Shown one piece after another: positions 26,131-34,922 of a DNA stretch of 64,000 nucleotides (within the stretch, counting starts at the first letter, position 1; each line of letters begins with the position of its first letter). The position numbers and the translations under genes were made by a program. The notes beneath the pieces were generated by a model. That model made no database searches. It was given only the letters and a program-made list of their open reading frames with translations, and was not told the DNA's origin. The stretch is from Pseudomonas mohnii (GTDB lineage Bacteria > Pseudomonadota > Gammaproteobacteria > Pseudomonadales > Pseudomonadaceae), in NCBI RefSeq assembly GCF_900105115.1, contig NZ_FNRV01000001.1, positions 1,612,001 to 1,676,000 of the forward strand, given 5' to 3'.

Positions 26131-27116
26131 GCTATGTCAGCGTCCAACACCTTCAGAAAAACTACGCGGGCACCACGGTGTTCAGCGACATCAACTGCGA
26201 AATCCAGAAAGGCGAGTTCGTCACCCTGCTCGGCCCCTCCGGTTGCGGCAAGTCGACGCTGTTGCGCTGCATCGCCGGCCTGACGTCGGTAGATGGTGGC
26301 AAGATCCTGCTCGATGGTGTCGATATCGTGCCATTGAGCCCGCAAAAGCGTGGAATCGGCATGGTGTTCCAAAGCTACGCCCTGTTCCCAAACATGACCG
26401 TCGAGCAGAACGTCGCCTTCGGTCTGCGCATGCAAAAGGTCAACGCCGACGATAGCCAGAAACGCGTCGCCGAAGTGCTGAAACTGGTCGAGCTGAACGA
26501 CTTTGCCTCGCGCTACCCGCATCAACTGTCGGGTGGCCAATGCCAGCGCGTGGCCCTCGCCCGCTCGCTGGTCACGCGACCACGCCTGTTGCTGCTGGAT
26601 GAACCGCTGTCGGCCCTCGATGCGCGAATACGCAAGCACTTGCGCGAACAGATCCGTCAGATCCAGCGTGAATTGGGCCTGACCACGATCTTCGTCACCC
26701 ACGATCAGGAAGAAGCCCTGACCATGTCCGACCGTATTTTCCTGATGAATCAGGGAAAAATCGTACAGAGTGGCGACGCCGAAACCCTGTACACCGCACC
26801 GGTGGATGTATTCGCGGCCGGGTTCATCGGCAACTACAACCTGCTGGACGCCGATGCGGCCTCGAAGCTGCTGCAGCGGCCAATCAGCCATCGCATCGCG
26901 ATTCGCCCGGAGGCCATCGAGCTTAGCCTCAATGGCGAGCTGGACGCACAGGTACGCAGCCACAGCCTGCTGGGCAACGTGATCCGCTACAGGATCGAAG
27001 CCCGGGGTGTGGAGTTGGTGGTGGATGTGCTCAACCGTTCGGCGTCCGATTTGCATCCCGATGGTCAGCGTCTGGCGCTTTCCATCGATCCGACGGCGCT
27101 GTGTGAGGTAGCTTGA
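26127..27116 (+). CDS. ABC transporter ATP-binding protein (with TOBE-like tail)
   Basis: A 329-residue ATPase. Walker A GPSGCGKST is near residue 38, the Q-loop in FQSYALFPNMTV, signature LSGGQCQRVALARSL near 137, Walker B LLLLDEPLSALD near 158 and the switch His in VTHDQEE. The last 90 residues form a C-terminal OB/TOBE-type regulatory domain as in Fe(III), spermidine and aminoethylphosphonate importers. It energises the two permeases encoded upstream. Confidence 0.94.
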   Translation: MSYVSVQHLQKNYAGTTVFSDINCEIQKGEFVTLLGPSGCGKSTLLRCIAGLTSVDGGKILLDGVDIVPLSPQKRGIGMVFQSYALFPNMTVEQNVAFGLRMQKVNADDSQKRVAEVLKLVELNDFASRYPHQLSGGQCQRVALARSLVTRPRLLLLDEPLSALDARIRKHLREQIRQIQRELGLTTIFVTHDQEEALTMSDRIFLMNQGKIVQSGDAETLYTAPVDVFAAGFIGNYNLLDADAASKLLQRPISHRIAIRPEAIELSLNGELDAQVRSHSLLGNVIRYRIEARGVELVVDVLNRSASDLHPDGQRLALSIDPTALCEVA

Positions 27117-27124
27117 AGGCAGCG

Positions 27125-27210
27125 CCAAGCTTCAAGCTGCTAGCTTCAAGTTGTAGACTGAAGCCCCCCAAATCCACTTCTTGCAGCTTGTAGCTTTAAG
27201 CTTGAGCTGT
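27125..27210. repeat. AAGCTTCAAGCT-type inverted repeat
   Basis: Short AGCTTCAAGCT and AGCTTGTAGCTTTAAGCTT units repeat in direct and inverted order between the ATPase and the HAD gene. They form a family distinct from the REPs; I recall similar blocks between genes in other pseudomonads. It could fold into a long hairpin at the operon's end. Confidence 0.6.
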
Positions 27211-27226
27211 TCCCAGAGAGAACCCG

Positions 27227-27880
27227 ATGGCCCTGGCAATTTTTGATCTGGACGAAACCCTGATCCACGGCGACTGCGCCTCGCTGTGGAGTGAACAAAT
27301 GGTCCGCCTCGGCTGGGTCGACGGTGAATCCTTCCTGCGTCGAGACAAGGAATTGATGGACGCCTACGGCCGCGGCCACCTGGCAATGGAAGACTACATG
27401 GCCTTCAGCCTTGAGCCGTTGGTCGGCCGCACGCCGGAGGAGATCGAGCACCTGGTCGGTCCATGGGTCGAAGACGTCATCGAACCGATCATCTTCAGCG
27501 GCGCCACCCGGGTCATCGCCGAGCACCGCAAGCTCGGCGATCGCATTCTGGTGATTTCCGCCTCGGGCACCCACCTGGTGCGACCGATCGCCGAACGCCT
27601 GGGCATCGACGAAATACTCGGCATCGAACTGGATGTAGCGCACGGGGTTTACTCCGGCAAAACCGTGGGCACCCTGACCTACCGCGAAGGCAAGATCACC
27701 CGGCTTCTGGAATGGCTGGATGCTGAAGAGGAAAACCTCGAAGGCGCGAGTTTCTATTCCGACTCACGCAACGATTTGCCGTTGCTGTTGAAGGTGGATT
27801 TCCCGCATGCGGTCAATCCGGATCCGGTGCTCCTCGAGCACGCAAAGAAAGCGGGCTGGCCGATCCATCTCTGGAAATGA
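27227..27880 (+). CDS. HAD-IB (SerB-like) phosphatase
   Basis: A 217-residue haloacid-dehalogenase hydrolase. The nucleophile motif FDLDETLIHGD is at residues 6-16, motif II ISASGTH near 108 and motif IV FYSDSRNDLPLL near 180, so the active site is complete. The subclass IB cap is consistent with phosphomonoester hydrolysis, as in phosphoserine or histidinol phosphatases. It is 110 bp beyond the transport operon and in the same direction. It may complete phosphate release from the imported compound or act independently. Confidence 0.88.
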   Translation: MALAIFDLDETLIHGDCASLWSEQMVRLGWVDGESFLRRDKELMDAYGRGHLAMEDYMAFSLEPLVGRTPEEIEHLVGPWVEDVIEPIIFSGATRVIAEHRKLGDRILVISASGTHLVRPIAERLGIDEILGIELDVAHGVYSGKTVGTLTYREGKITRLLEWLDAEEENLEGASFYSDSRNDLPLLLKVDFPHAVNPDPVLLEHAKKAGWPIHLWK

Positions 27881-27892
27881 CAACGACTCCCC

Positions 27893-27983
27893 TATGGGAG
27901 CGTGGCTTGCCCGCGTTTCAGGCGACGCGGTGTCTCTGTCAAACCGCGCCATCGTTCATCGCGGGCAAGCCACTCTTCCACAG
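27893..27983. repeat. Degenerate REP pair between convergent genes
   Basis: Inverted copies of the GCGGGC-type REP with several substitutions (for example GGGAGCGTGGCTTGCCCGCG). Confidence 0.75.
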
Positions 27984-27986
27984 GAT

Positions 27987-28949
27987 TCAGTTCAAGCTTT
28001 CGTCGATCACCAACACCACCTTCCCTTCCACCTTGTTGCTCGCCAGTTCCGCGAACGCCGCTTCCGCGTCCTTGATCGCAAAAGTCTTGGCCAACTGCGG
28101 ACTCAAGCGTCCTTCAGCAAACAGCGGCCACACATGCTGGCTCAAGTCGCTGAGCAGATCGGCCTTGAACTGATCGTCGCGACTGCGCAGGGTCGATCCC
28201 AGCAACTGCACGCGCTTGGACAGCACCTGAGCCAGATCCAGCTTCGCCTCGCGACCGCCCATCAGGCCAATCAACACCCAGCGCCCATCCTGCGCCAACA
28301 GTTTGAGGTTCAACGCCGAATAGTTGCCGCCCACCGGGTCGAGGATGACATCGAACGGCCCCAGGTCGCGCAAGCTCTCCAGGTCGGTGCTGCGCACCAC
28401 GCCACCCTGGGCACCGAGCGCCTCGCAATAGGCCAGGCGTTCGGCGGAGCCCACGCTGACCCAGCACGGGTTACCAAAGGCTTTGCACAACTGAATGGCA
28501 GCTGAACCAATTCCACTTGCTCCAGCGTGCAACAGCACTTTTTCACCCGGCTTGAGCCCGGCGAGTTGAAACAGGTTCAACCAAACGGTCGCATACACTT
28601 CCGGCAACGCGGCTGCTTCAGCCAACGACACTCCGTCGGGAACCGGCAACACATGCCGTCCGTCGACAACCACCTCTTCGGCCATGCCGCCCCCGGCCAG
28701 CAAGGCGCAGACCCTGTCCCCCAGTTGCCAGGACGAACCCGGCCCGACCTCGCTGATCACCCCCGAACACTCTAGACCGAGCACCTGGCTGGCCCCCGGT
28801 GGCGGCGGATACAAGCCCGCTTTCTGCAACAAATCGGCGCGATTGAGACCTGCCGCAGCGACTCGAATGCGAACTTGTCCCACATCACATGCCGGACTCG
28901 GCTCTTCTACCCACTCCACTTGACCTTCAACGCCTTGCAATGCTTTCAC
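27987..28949 (-). CDS. NAD(P)H:quinone oxidoreductase (zeta-crystallin/PIG3 type)
   Basis: A 320-residue zinc-independent medium-chain dehydrogenase/reductase. GLNRADLLQKAGLYPPPPGASQVLGLECSG near residue 35 is typical of the PIG3/QOR group. The nucleotide site LLHAGASGIGSAAIQL near residue 145 follows the AXXGXXG pattern favouring NADPH. Zinc-binding cysteines of alcohol dehydrogenases are absent. It probably reduces quinones. It converges on the HAD gene and diverges from prc. Confidence 0.92.
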   Translation of the reverse strand: MKALQGVEGQVEWVEEPSPACDVGQVRIRVAAAGLNRADLLQKAGLYPPPPGASQVLGLECSGVISEVGPGSSWQLGDRVCALLAGGGMAEEVVVDGRHVLPVPDGVSLAEAAALPEVYATVWLNLFQLAGLKPGEKVLLHAGASGIGSAAIQLCKAFGNPCWVSVGSAERLAYCEALGAQGGVVRSTDLESLRDLGPFDVILDPVGGNYSALNLKLLAQDGRWVLIGLMGGREAKLDLAQVLSKRVQLLGSTLRSRDDQFKADLLSDLSQHVWPLFAEGRLSPQLAKTFAIKDAEAAFAELASNKVEGKVVLVIDESLN

Positions 28950-29087
28950 AGTGCCTCCATAGTGAGTCTGGACTGAGCCCGTAGCTGTAGCACCGGGCTT
29001 TTTGCATTATGCGACCGGCCCTTGTGGAACCGGCGACTTCAAAGACGGCCTAATATGCGTTATCAATTGTCCCCGCGTCGAATCAAC

Positions 29088-31169
29088 ATGAAGCGTTTGT
29101 TCCCCAGCACCGCCCTCGCCCTATTCATCGGTATCGGCCTGTTGCCGATGTCGAGCAGTTCTTTCGCAGCCAACAGCTGGGACAAGCTTCAACCTGATCG
29201 CGACGAAGTCATCGCCAGTCTGAACGTCGTGGAGTTGCTCAAGCGTCACCATTACAGCAAACCGCCGCTCGACGACGCGCGCTCGGCGATCATCTACGAC
29301 AGCTACCTCAAACTGCTGGATCCGTCGCGCAGCTACTTCATGGCCAGCGACATCGCCGAATTCGACAAGTGGAAGAACCAGTTCGACGACTTCCTCAAAA
29401 GCGGCGACCTCAACGCCGGGTTCACCATCTACAAGCGTTATCTGGACCGCGTCAAATCGCGTCTGGATTTTGCCCTGGCAGAGCTGGACAAGGGCGTCGA
29501 CAAGATCGACTTCACCACCAAGGAAACCTTGCTGATCGATCGCAAGGACGCCCCTTGGCTCAAATCCACCGCAGAACTCGACGACCTGTGGCGCAAGCGC
29601 GTCAAGGACGAAGTGTTGCGGCAGAAGATCGCCGGCAAGGATCCCAAACAGATCCAGGAAACCCTGACCAAGCGCTACAAGAACCAGTTGGCGCGTCTGG
29701 ACCAGACCCGTGCGGAAGACATCTTCCAGGCTTACATCAACACTTTTGCCATGTCCTACGACCCGCACACCAACTATCTGTCGCCGGATAACGCGGAAAA
29801 CTTCGACATCAACATGAGCCTGTCCCTGGAGGGCATCGGCGCTGTGTTGCAGAGCGATAACGATCAAGTGAAGATCGTGCGCCTGGTGCCGGCAGGGCCG
29901 GCGGACAAGACCAAACAGGTTGCACCGGCGGACAAGATCATCGGCGTTGCACAGGGCAACAAAGAGATGGTCGACGTGGTCGGCTGGCGCCTGGACGAAG
30001 TGGTCAAACTGATCCGCGGCCCGAAAGGCACCGTGGTGCGCCTGGAAGTGATTCCGGCCAACAATGCGCCGAACGACCAGACCAGCAAGATCGTGCCGAT
30101 CACTCGCGAAGCGGTGAAGCTGGAAGATCAGGCGGTGAAAAAATCGGTCCTCAACCTGAAACAGGATGGCAAGGACTACAAGCTCGGCGTTATCGAGATT
30201 CCGGCGTTCTACCTGGACTTCAAGGCATTCCGTGCCGGTGATCCGGATTACAAGAGCACCACCCGGGACGTCAAGAAACTGCTGACCGAGTTGCAGAAAG
30301 ACAAGGTCGACGGTGTGGTCATCGACCTGCGCAACAACGGCGGCGGCTCCCTGCAGGAAGCCACCGAGCTGACCAGCCTGTTCATCGACAAAGGTCCGAC
30401 CGTGCTGGTGCGCAACGCCGATGGCCGCGTCGACGTCCTGGAAGATGAAAACCCGGGGGCGTTCTACAAAGGTCCGATGGCGTTGCTGGTCAACCGCCTG
30501 TCCGCTTCGGCCTCGGAGATTTTCGCCGGAGCCATGCAGGACTACCACCGCGCCCTGATCATCGGCGGCCAGACCTTCGGCAAAGGCACCGTACAGACCA
30601 TCCAGCCGCTGAACCATGGCGAACTGAAGCTGACCCTGGCCAAGTTCTACCGGGTTTCCGGCCAGAGCACCCAGCATCAGGGTGTATTGCCGGACATCGA
30701 TTACCCGTCGATCATCGACACCAAGGAAATCGGCGAGAGCGCCCTGCCGGAAGCCATGCCGTGGGACACCATCAAAGCCGCGATCAGGCCTTCGGTCGAC
30801 CCGTTCAAACCGTATATCAGCCAGCTCAAATCCGAGCATGACGTGCGCACGGCCAAGGACGCAGAGTTCGTGTTCATTCGCGACAAGCTGGCCCTGGCGC
30901 AGAAACTGATGGCAGAAAAAACCGTCAGCCTCAATGAAGCCGACCGTCGCGCCCAGCACACCGACATCGAAGCCAAGCAACTGGCCATGGAGAATATCCG
31001 TCGCAAGGCCAAGGGCGAAGAGCCGCTCAAAGAGCTGAAGAAAGAAGACGAAGACGCCATCGCGGCCGAGCCGGACAAGACCAAGCCAGAAGACGACGCC
31101 TACCTGAGCGAGACCGGGCGCATTCTGTTGGACTACCTCAAGCTCAACACCGCGGTAGCCAAGCACTAA
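29088..31169 (+). CDS. prc: Tail-specific carboxy-terminal protease Prc
   Basis: A 693-residue periplasmic S41 protease. The signal peptide starts MKRLFPSTALALFIGIGLL and should be cut after SSSFA. A PDZ domain lies around residues 240-320. The catalytic Ser-Lys dyad is visible in NRLSASASEIFAGAMQ and GGQTFGKGTVQT near 470-500. It degrades periplasmic proteins by their C-termini and in Pseudomonas influences peptidoglycan hydrolases and anti-sigma factors. ATG 29088 is chosen for the clean signal peptide; ATG 29055 is an alternative. A strong terminator follows. Confidence 0.95.
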   Translation: MKRLFPSTALALFIGIGLLPMSSSSFAANSWDKLQPDRDEVIASLNVVELLKRHHYSKPPLDDARSAIIYDSYLKLLDPSRSYFMASDIAEFDKWKNQFDDFLKSGDLNAGFTIYKRYLDRVKSRLDFALAELDKGVDKIDFTTKETLLIDRKDAPWLKSTAELDDLWRKRVKDEVLRQKIAGKDPKQIQETLTKRYKNQLARLDQTRAEDIFQAYINTFAMSYDPHTNYLSPDNAENFDINMSLSLEGIGAVLQSDNDQVKIVRLVPAGPADKTKQVAPADKIIGVAQGNKEMVDVVGWRLDEVVKLIRGPKGTVVRLEVIPANNAPNDQTSKIVPITREAVKLEDQAVKKSVLNLKQDGKDYKLGVIEIPAFYLDFKAFRAGDPDYKSTTRDVKKLLTELQKDKVDGVVIDLRNNGGGSLQEATELTSLFIDKGPTVLVRNADGRVDVLEDENPGAFYKGPMALLVNRLSASASEIFAGAMQDYHRALIIGGQTFGKGTVQTIQPLNHGELKLTLAKFYRVSGQSTQHQGVLPDIDYPSIIDTKEIGESALPEAMPWDTIKAAIRPSVDPFKPYISQLKSEHDVRTAKDAEFVFIRDKLALAQKLMAEKTVSLNEADRRAQHTDIEAKQLAMENIRRKAKGEEPLKELKKEDEDAIAAEPDKTKPEDDAYLSETGRILLDYLKLNTAVAKH

Positions 31170-31237
31170 GATGATGGCAATTTAATGCTGATGCTCTGCG
31201 GAGCGTCATCAAACAGTCATCATTCTGTCGTGAAATA

Positions 31238-31284
31238 AGGACCGGGCGTGCTCTCTTACCAAGAGCCCGCCCGGTCCTTTTTTT
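31238..31284 (+). terminator. Strong terminator after prc
   Basis: Stem AGGACCGGGCG/CGCCCGGTCCT (11 bp, perfect), extended inward by an imperfect stretch, followed by seven T. It lies 70 bp after prc and ends 16 bp before the EAL gene's start, so that gene needs a promoter within or upstream of the hairpin, or read-through. Confidence 0.93.
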
Positions 31285-31300
31285 ATCGCCAGAGATCGCC

Positions 31301-33091
31301 ATGACCACAACAGAACAGCTGAGTGCGTTGAGTTCAATCCTGACTCAAAGCGGTTTGCACAGTCTGTTCCAGCCGATCATTTGCCTTTCTGAACGACGGA
31401 TTCTGGGCTACGAAGCCCTCAGTCGGGGCCCGTCCAACAGCCCGCTGCACTCCCCTATTGCATTGTTTGCCGTCGCCCGCCAGGCCGGACGCTTGAGCGA
31501 ACTGGAAATCGCCTGCCGTGAAAGCGCCTGTCGACGCTTCAATGAACAGCAACTGCCCGGCAAGCTGTTCCTCAACGTGTCCCCGGAATCCCTGCTCGAA
31601 GCCGCGCACCAACCCGGCCGCACCCTGCAACTGCTGGACGATTTCGGCATCCCGCCGAGCCAGGTCGTGATCGAACTCACCGAACAGACTCCCACCGACG
31701 ATTTCGAGTTGCTGCAAACCGCCCTGCATCACTATCGGGCGATGGGTTTTTCCATTGCCCTGGATGACTTGGGTGCCGGCTATTCGAGTTTGCGTCTGTG
31801 GTCCGAGTTACGGCCGGACTATGTGAAGATCGACCGGCACTTCATCGATGGCATACACCAGGACGCCCTCAAGCGCGAATTCGTCGGCTCGATCCTGCAA
31901 ATCGCCAAAGCCTCACGCGCACAGGTGATCGCCGAAGGCATCGAGTTGCCGGAAGAGCTCGCGGTGCTGACGGAAATGGGGGTCGACCTGGTCCAGGGCT
32001 ATTTGCTCTGTCGACCGCAAGAGCATCCGCCCCGGGATGCCCGCCCCTTGATGCCGCGGCAGGACAACACCGCCGTGGTGTTGAACGACGACGGCAGCGA
32101 CCTCAGCGCCCTGCTCAACGACCAACCGGCGGTGACGCGCGACACACCGACGGCCACGGTACTGGAAGCCTTCCGCCGCCAGGCCAATCTGAATTCGCTG
32201 GCGGTACTGGATGAGCACGGCCAACCGTGTGGCATCGTCCACCGCCATTCACTCTCCGACGCCCTGCTCAAGCCGTTTGCCACCGATCTGTTCGCCCGCA
32301 AACCCATCAGCCGCCTGATGAACGATGACTTCCTCGCCGTCGAGGTGAGCCAGTCACTGCAACAGGTCAGCCGCCTGATCACCAGCCGCGCCCGCCAACG
32401 CATCGAAGAAGACTTCATCATCACCCTCAACGGCGGCTACCTGGGCCTGGGCCGGGTGATCGACGTACTAAAACTGATTACCGAACTGAAAATCCAGCAA
32501 GCGCGCTACGCCAATCCCCTGACCCTGCTGCCAGGCAATGTGCCGATCCAGCAATGCCTGACGCGGCTGCTGCAACAGCAACGGGAATCGATGATCTGCT
32601 ACGTCGACATCGACAGCTTCAAGCCCTTCAACGATATCTATGGTTACGGCCGTGGTGATGAAGTCCTGTTATGCCTGGCGCAATGCCTGAACGACCGCGT
32701 CGACCCATCCCGCGACTTCGTCGGCCATATCGGCGGCGACGACTTCCTGCTGGTGCTCGGCCCGGAAGACTGGCGCAAGCGTTTGAATCAGTTACTGGAG
32801 GACTTCCAGAGCCAGTGCCGACGCTTCTATCGCAGCGAACACCTCGAAGCCGGCTGCTTTATCGCGCCCAATCGCCAAGGCCTGCGCCAGGAGTTCCCCT
32901 TGCTGTCCCTGTCCATCGGCGTGGTGCATTTGCATCCACAGGTTTGCGGCCAACTCGATGCCAGCCAATTGGCCGAGATGGCGTCACAGGCTAAACACCA
33001 CGCGAAGAATGTGCAGGGGTACAGCGTGCATTTAATCGACAGCCTGGCGGTGTCGGAGAAAGAGGATGTGCTGCTTGCCGGGCATCGATGA
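31301..33091 (+). CDS. EAL-CBS-GGDEF cyclic-di-GMP protein
   Basis: A 596-residue soluble protein with three parts. An N-terminal EAL domain (residues 10-250) has E38-A39-L40, IELTE, LDDLGAGYSSL, KIDRHF and VIAEGIE, so the phosphodiesterase site looks intact. CBS-like repeats follow (about 265-400). A C-terminal GGDEF domain carries the variant GGDDF at 478-482. The EAL half should hydrolyse c-di-GMP; the Asp-for-Glu change leaves cyclase activity uncertain. CBS domains usually bind adenine nucleotides, so it may link energy state to c-di-GMP. From memory, PA3258 of P. aeruginosa has the same architecture. Confidence 0.93.
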   Translation: MTTTEQLSALSSILTQSGLHSLFQPIICLSERRILGYEALSRGPSNSPLHSPIALFAVARQAGRLSELEIACRESACRRFNEQQLPGKLFLNVSPESLLEAAHQPGRTLQLLDDFGIPPSQVVIELTEQTPTDDFELLQTALHHYRAMGFSIALDDLGAGYSSLRLWSELRPDYVKIDRHFIDGIHQDALKREFVGSILQIAKASRAQVIAEGIELPEELAVLTEMGVDLVQGYLLCRPQEHPPRDARPLMPRQDNTAVVLNDDGSDLSALLNDQPAVTRDTPTATVLEAFRRQANLNSLAVLDEHGQPCGIVHRHSLSDALLKPFATDLFARKPISRLMNDDFLAVEVSQSLQQVSRLITSRARQRIEEDFIITLNGGYLGLGRVIDVLKLITELKIQQARYANPLTLLPGNVPIQQCLTRLLQQQRESMICYVDIDSFKPFNDIYGYGRGDEVLLCLAQCLNDRVDPSRDFVGHIGGDDFLLVLGPEDWRKRLNQLLEDFQSQCRRFYRSEHLEAGCFIAPNRQGLRQEFPLLSLSIGVVHLHPQVCGQLDASQLAEMASQAKHHAKNVQGYSVHLIDSLAVSEKEDVLLAGHR

Positions 33092-33099
33092 AGGGTCTG

Positions 33100-33186
33100 A
33101 CGCCATCGTGTCCCACAGGGGAATGCTGAATCACACGAATTGTGCGTCTTCAATAAATCCACTGTGGGAGCGAGCTTGCTCGCGAT
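33100..33186. repeat. REP pair, one arm deleted
   Basis: An intact GTGGGAGCGAGCTTGCTCGC copy at 33164-33186 is partnered by a shortened CGCCATCGTGTCCCACAG remnant just after the EAL gene stop. Confidence 0.65.
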
Positions 33187-33215
33187 GCCGCCCGCCGGAA
33201 CAACACGATTTTGGA

Positions 33216-33623
33216 CTATAGCCCGTCATCTCGAGCCGCCAGCTCTTTGAGCTTGAGTTCGGCCAGCGGATGCCCGGCCTTCGCTGCAATGCTCCAGAAT
33301 CGCGCCGCTTCAGCCGGGTCCGGCGCCTTGCTCGGCGTCCCGGCGAGGCTGATCACCCCGACCTGATACGCCGCTTTGCCATCACCCGCCAATGCCGCCA
33401 GGCGCAGCAAGCGAATGCCCTCTTCGCGAGCGCCCAGACCGACGCCGCGAAAGGTCAGGATGTGGCCATAGAAGCTCTGAGCGTCGACATCGCCCAGGTT
33501 AGCCATACGGGCGAACTGGCCTTCGAGCCAACTCCAGCCACGCGGCTGTCGCACGAACCATTGCCAGTGAAAAAGCCGGCGTGCCAGCCAGTAACTGACC
33601 TGCGCCTTGAGTCGGAAAAACAC
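33216..33623 (-). CDS. Small Sel1/TPR-like repeat protein
   Basis: A 135-residue protein with an Ala/Gly-rich helical repeat pattern (GDVDAQSFYGHILTFRGVG, then AALAGDGKAAYQVGVISLAGT and FWSIAAKAGHPLAELKL), typical of Sel1-like repeats used for protein contacts. The GTG start directly follows the upstream TGA (TGAGTG), with GGAGG 5 bp before it. It is last in a three-gene minus-strand operon headed by a helix-turn-helix protein. Partner unknown. Confidence 0.8.
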   Translation of the reverse strand: MFFRLKAQVSYWLARRLFHWQWFVRQPRGWSWLEGQFARMANLGDVDAQSFYGHILTFRGVGLGAREEGIRLLRLAALAGDGKAAYQVGVISLAGTPSKAPDPAEAARFWSIAAKAGHPLAELKLKELAARDDGL

Positions 33624-33995
33624 TCAGGCCTCCGCCGACTCGGGGTACTCGTACTCGAACACGCGCACCACTTCCGAGGCATGCCAGGACGCGGCCGCGA
33701 CGCCATCGGACGGCCCGGAAAATCGCCCGAGGCGCTCGACGCATTCAAAGAAACCGGTACGTGGCAGGCGGCTGGCGCCCTGGCTGATCACCAGCGAACT
33801 GCGCAGCGGTTGTTCGGCTTTGGCATCCAGTGCCGCCAGATGCTCGAGCGCGGCAGTCAGGGTTTGCATGGCGGGCGTTGGAAGCTGCAAACGCTCCAGC
33901 AATGCCCGATAGGTCAATAGATGACGCTGACGGCGCGCCTGATCCAGCTCGCCCAGCAATCCGTCCCAATGTTGACGACTGATGCGTACGCTCAC
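33624..33995 (-). CDS. Uncharacterised 123-residue protein
   Basis: I do not recognise a family. The sequence is mostly helical and Leu/Ala/Arg-rich in the first 65 residues (QARRQRHLLTYRALLERLQL), then a short beta-like segment (SSLVISQGASRLPRTGFFECV), ending VVRVFEYEYPESAEA. No membrane segment or signal peptide. The GTG start overlaps the regulator stop (GTGA) with GGAGG 8 bp upstream. Position between an XRE regulator and a Sel1-type protein suggests a shared regulatory unit. Confidence 0.75.
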   Translation of the reverse strand: MSVRISRQHWDGLLGELDQARRQRHLLTYRALLERLQLPTPAMQTLTAALEHLAALDAKAEQPLRSSLVISQGASRLPRTGFFECVERLGRFSGPSDGVAAASWHASEVVRVFEYEYPESAEA

Positions 33996-34333
33996 GATTC
34001 ATCCCTCCACCCTGGCACCGTCAATTCCCAGGCCAGGCTTCGGCGGATGGCCGCGTCGGGCAGACGCTCGCCACTTTCGATCATGGCCAGATAAGACGGG
34101 CTGATGCCTACCGTGCGGGCCAGCGCCTCGATGGCGATGCCCTTCCCTTCGCGCAAACTGCGTAGTTGATCAAGACCTGGAAGAATCGGGTCCTGGGTTG
34201 TCGCAAGCGGCGCTGCGGCCGGACGCGACGGTGCTTCGTTAATGCCTGCTGCTTTCAGTAGAGCCTGATACTGAGCCCACGGCAGAACCGCATATTCGGG
34301 CTCGCCTTCGCGTGTAATTATCTGAATATCCAT
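33992..34333 (-). CDS. XRE-family helix-turn-helix protein with Phd-like N-terminus
   Basis: A 113-residue protein. Residues 1-25 (MDIQIITREGEPEYAVLPW) resemble the start of Phd/antitoxin-like proteins. After a Pro/Ala linker, residues 60-105 form an XRE helix-turn-helix (LRSLREGKGIAIEALARTVGISPSYLAMIESGERLP). ATG 34333 is preferred to the upstream in-frame start. It heads the three-gene operon. It could be a free-standing regulator or an antitoxin-derived one; no toxin family is recognised among its neighbours. Confidence 0.85.
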   Translation of the reverse strand: MDIQIITREGEPEYAVLPWAQYQALLKAAGINEAPSRPAAAPLATTQDPILPGLDQLRSLREGKGIAIEALARTVGISPSYLAMIESGERLPDAAIRRSLAWELTVPGWRDES

Positions 34334-34447
34334 GACTACCCCGTAGGACAACAACACTTAGCGAGTCGGCACTTTTCCCTAGAAGTGTAATCCTAACAGC
34401 GGCCAAGGTCGCGGGGGGTATCTATCTGTGGCTGAGATTGAATCAGT

Positions 34448-34903
34448 TCAGTTCTTTTTCGGCCCCTGAAGCTGAAGTTGTTCAGGGGTGTCGGGCAGGC
34501 GTTCGACCACGGCAAGCTTCTCTGGCATTTGACGTTTACGCCATTCGCGAAAAGCATTGAGTTCGTCATCGAGGACTTTCATCAACCAGGCCAGTACAGC
34601 GATGTCATCCAGCATGCCGAATACCGGAATGAAATCCGGAATCGCGTCCACCGGGCTGAGAAAATACATCAGGCCCGCCACGACCGACACCAGCGCTTTA
34701 GGGCTGATAGCCCGATATTCACCGCGCCAATAAGCCAGGCATAGTGCCTGCAACAGGCCCAGATCATCCTTGAGTTTGCCCAGCCGATTGCCTTGACTGG
34801 CACCTTTGCTAGCCACCGCGAACAGCAAGGTCGGCAAACGACCACGAGCAAGCAGTCGTCCGGCCAATGGCAGGAAACGAGCAAAATTCCAGGGTGATTT
34901 CAT
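34448..34903 (-). CDS. YkvA-family (DUF1232) membrane protein
   Basis: A 151-residue protein with the DUF1232 core ALVSVVAGLMYFLSPVDAIPDFIPVFGMLDDIAVLAWLM near residues 70-110, the hallmark of YkvA proteins, with one or two membrane helices. ATG 34903 with GGGAGG just upstream is preferred to the far upstream ATG. Function is not established; the family is widespread. A pair of facing DnaA-box-like sites lies 20 bp upstream. Confidence 0.88.
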   Translation of the reverse strand: MKSPWNFARFLPLAGRLLARGRLPTLLFAVASKGASQGNRLGKLKDDLGLLQALCLAYWRGEYRAISPKALVSVVAGLMYFLSPVDAIPDFIPVFGMLDDIAVLAWLMKVLDDELNAFREWRKRQMPEKLAVVERLPDTPEQLQLQGPKKN

Positions 34904-34922
34904 CACGCCTCCCATGTAAATG

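Noticed and set aside
29121..31166. Long open frame on the minus strand opposite prc (about 680 codons)
   Set aside because: It is the shadow of a high-GC gene with strong codon bias; composition is Val/Gln/His-rich and no family motif is present.
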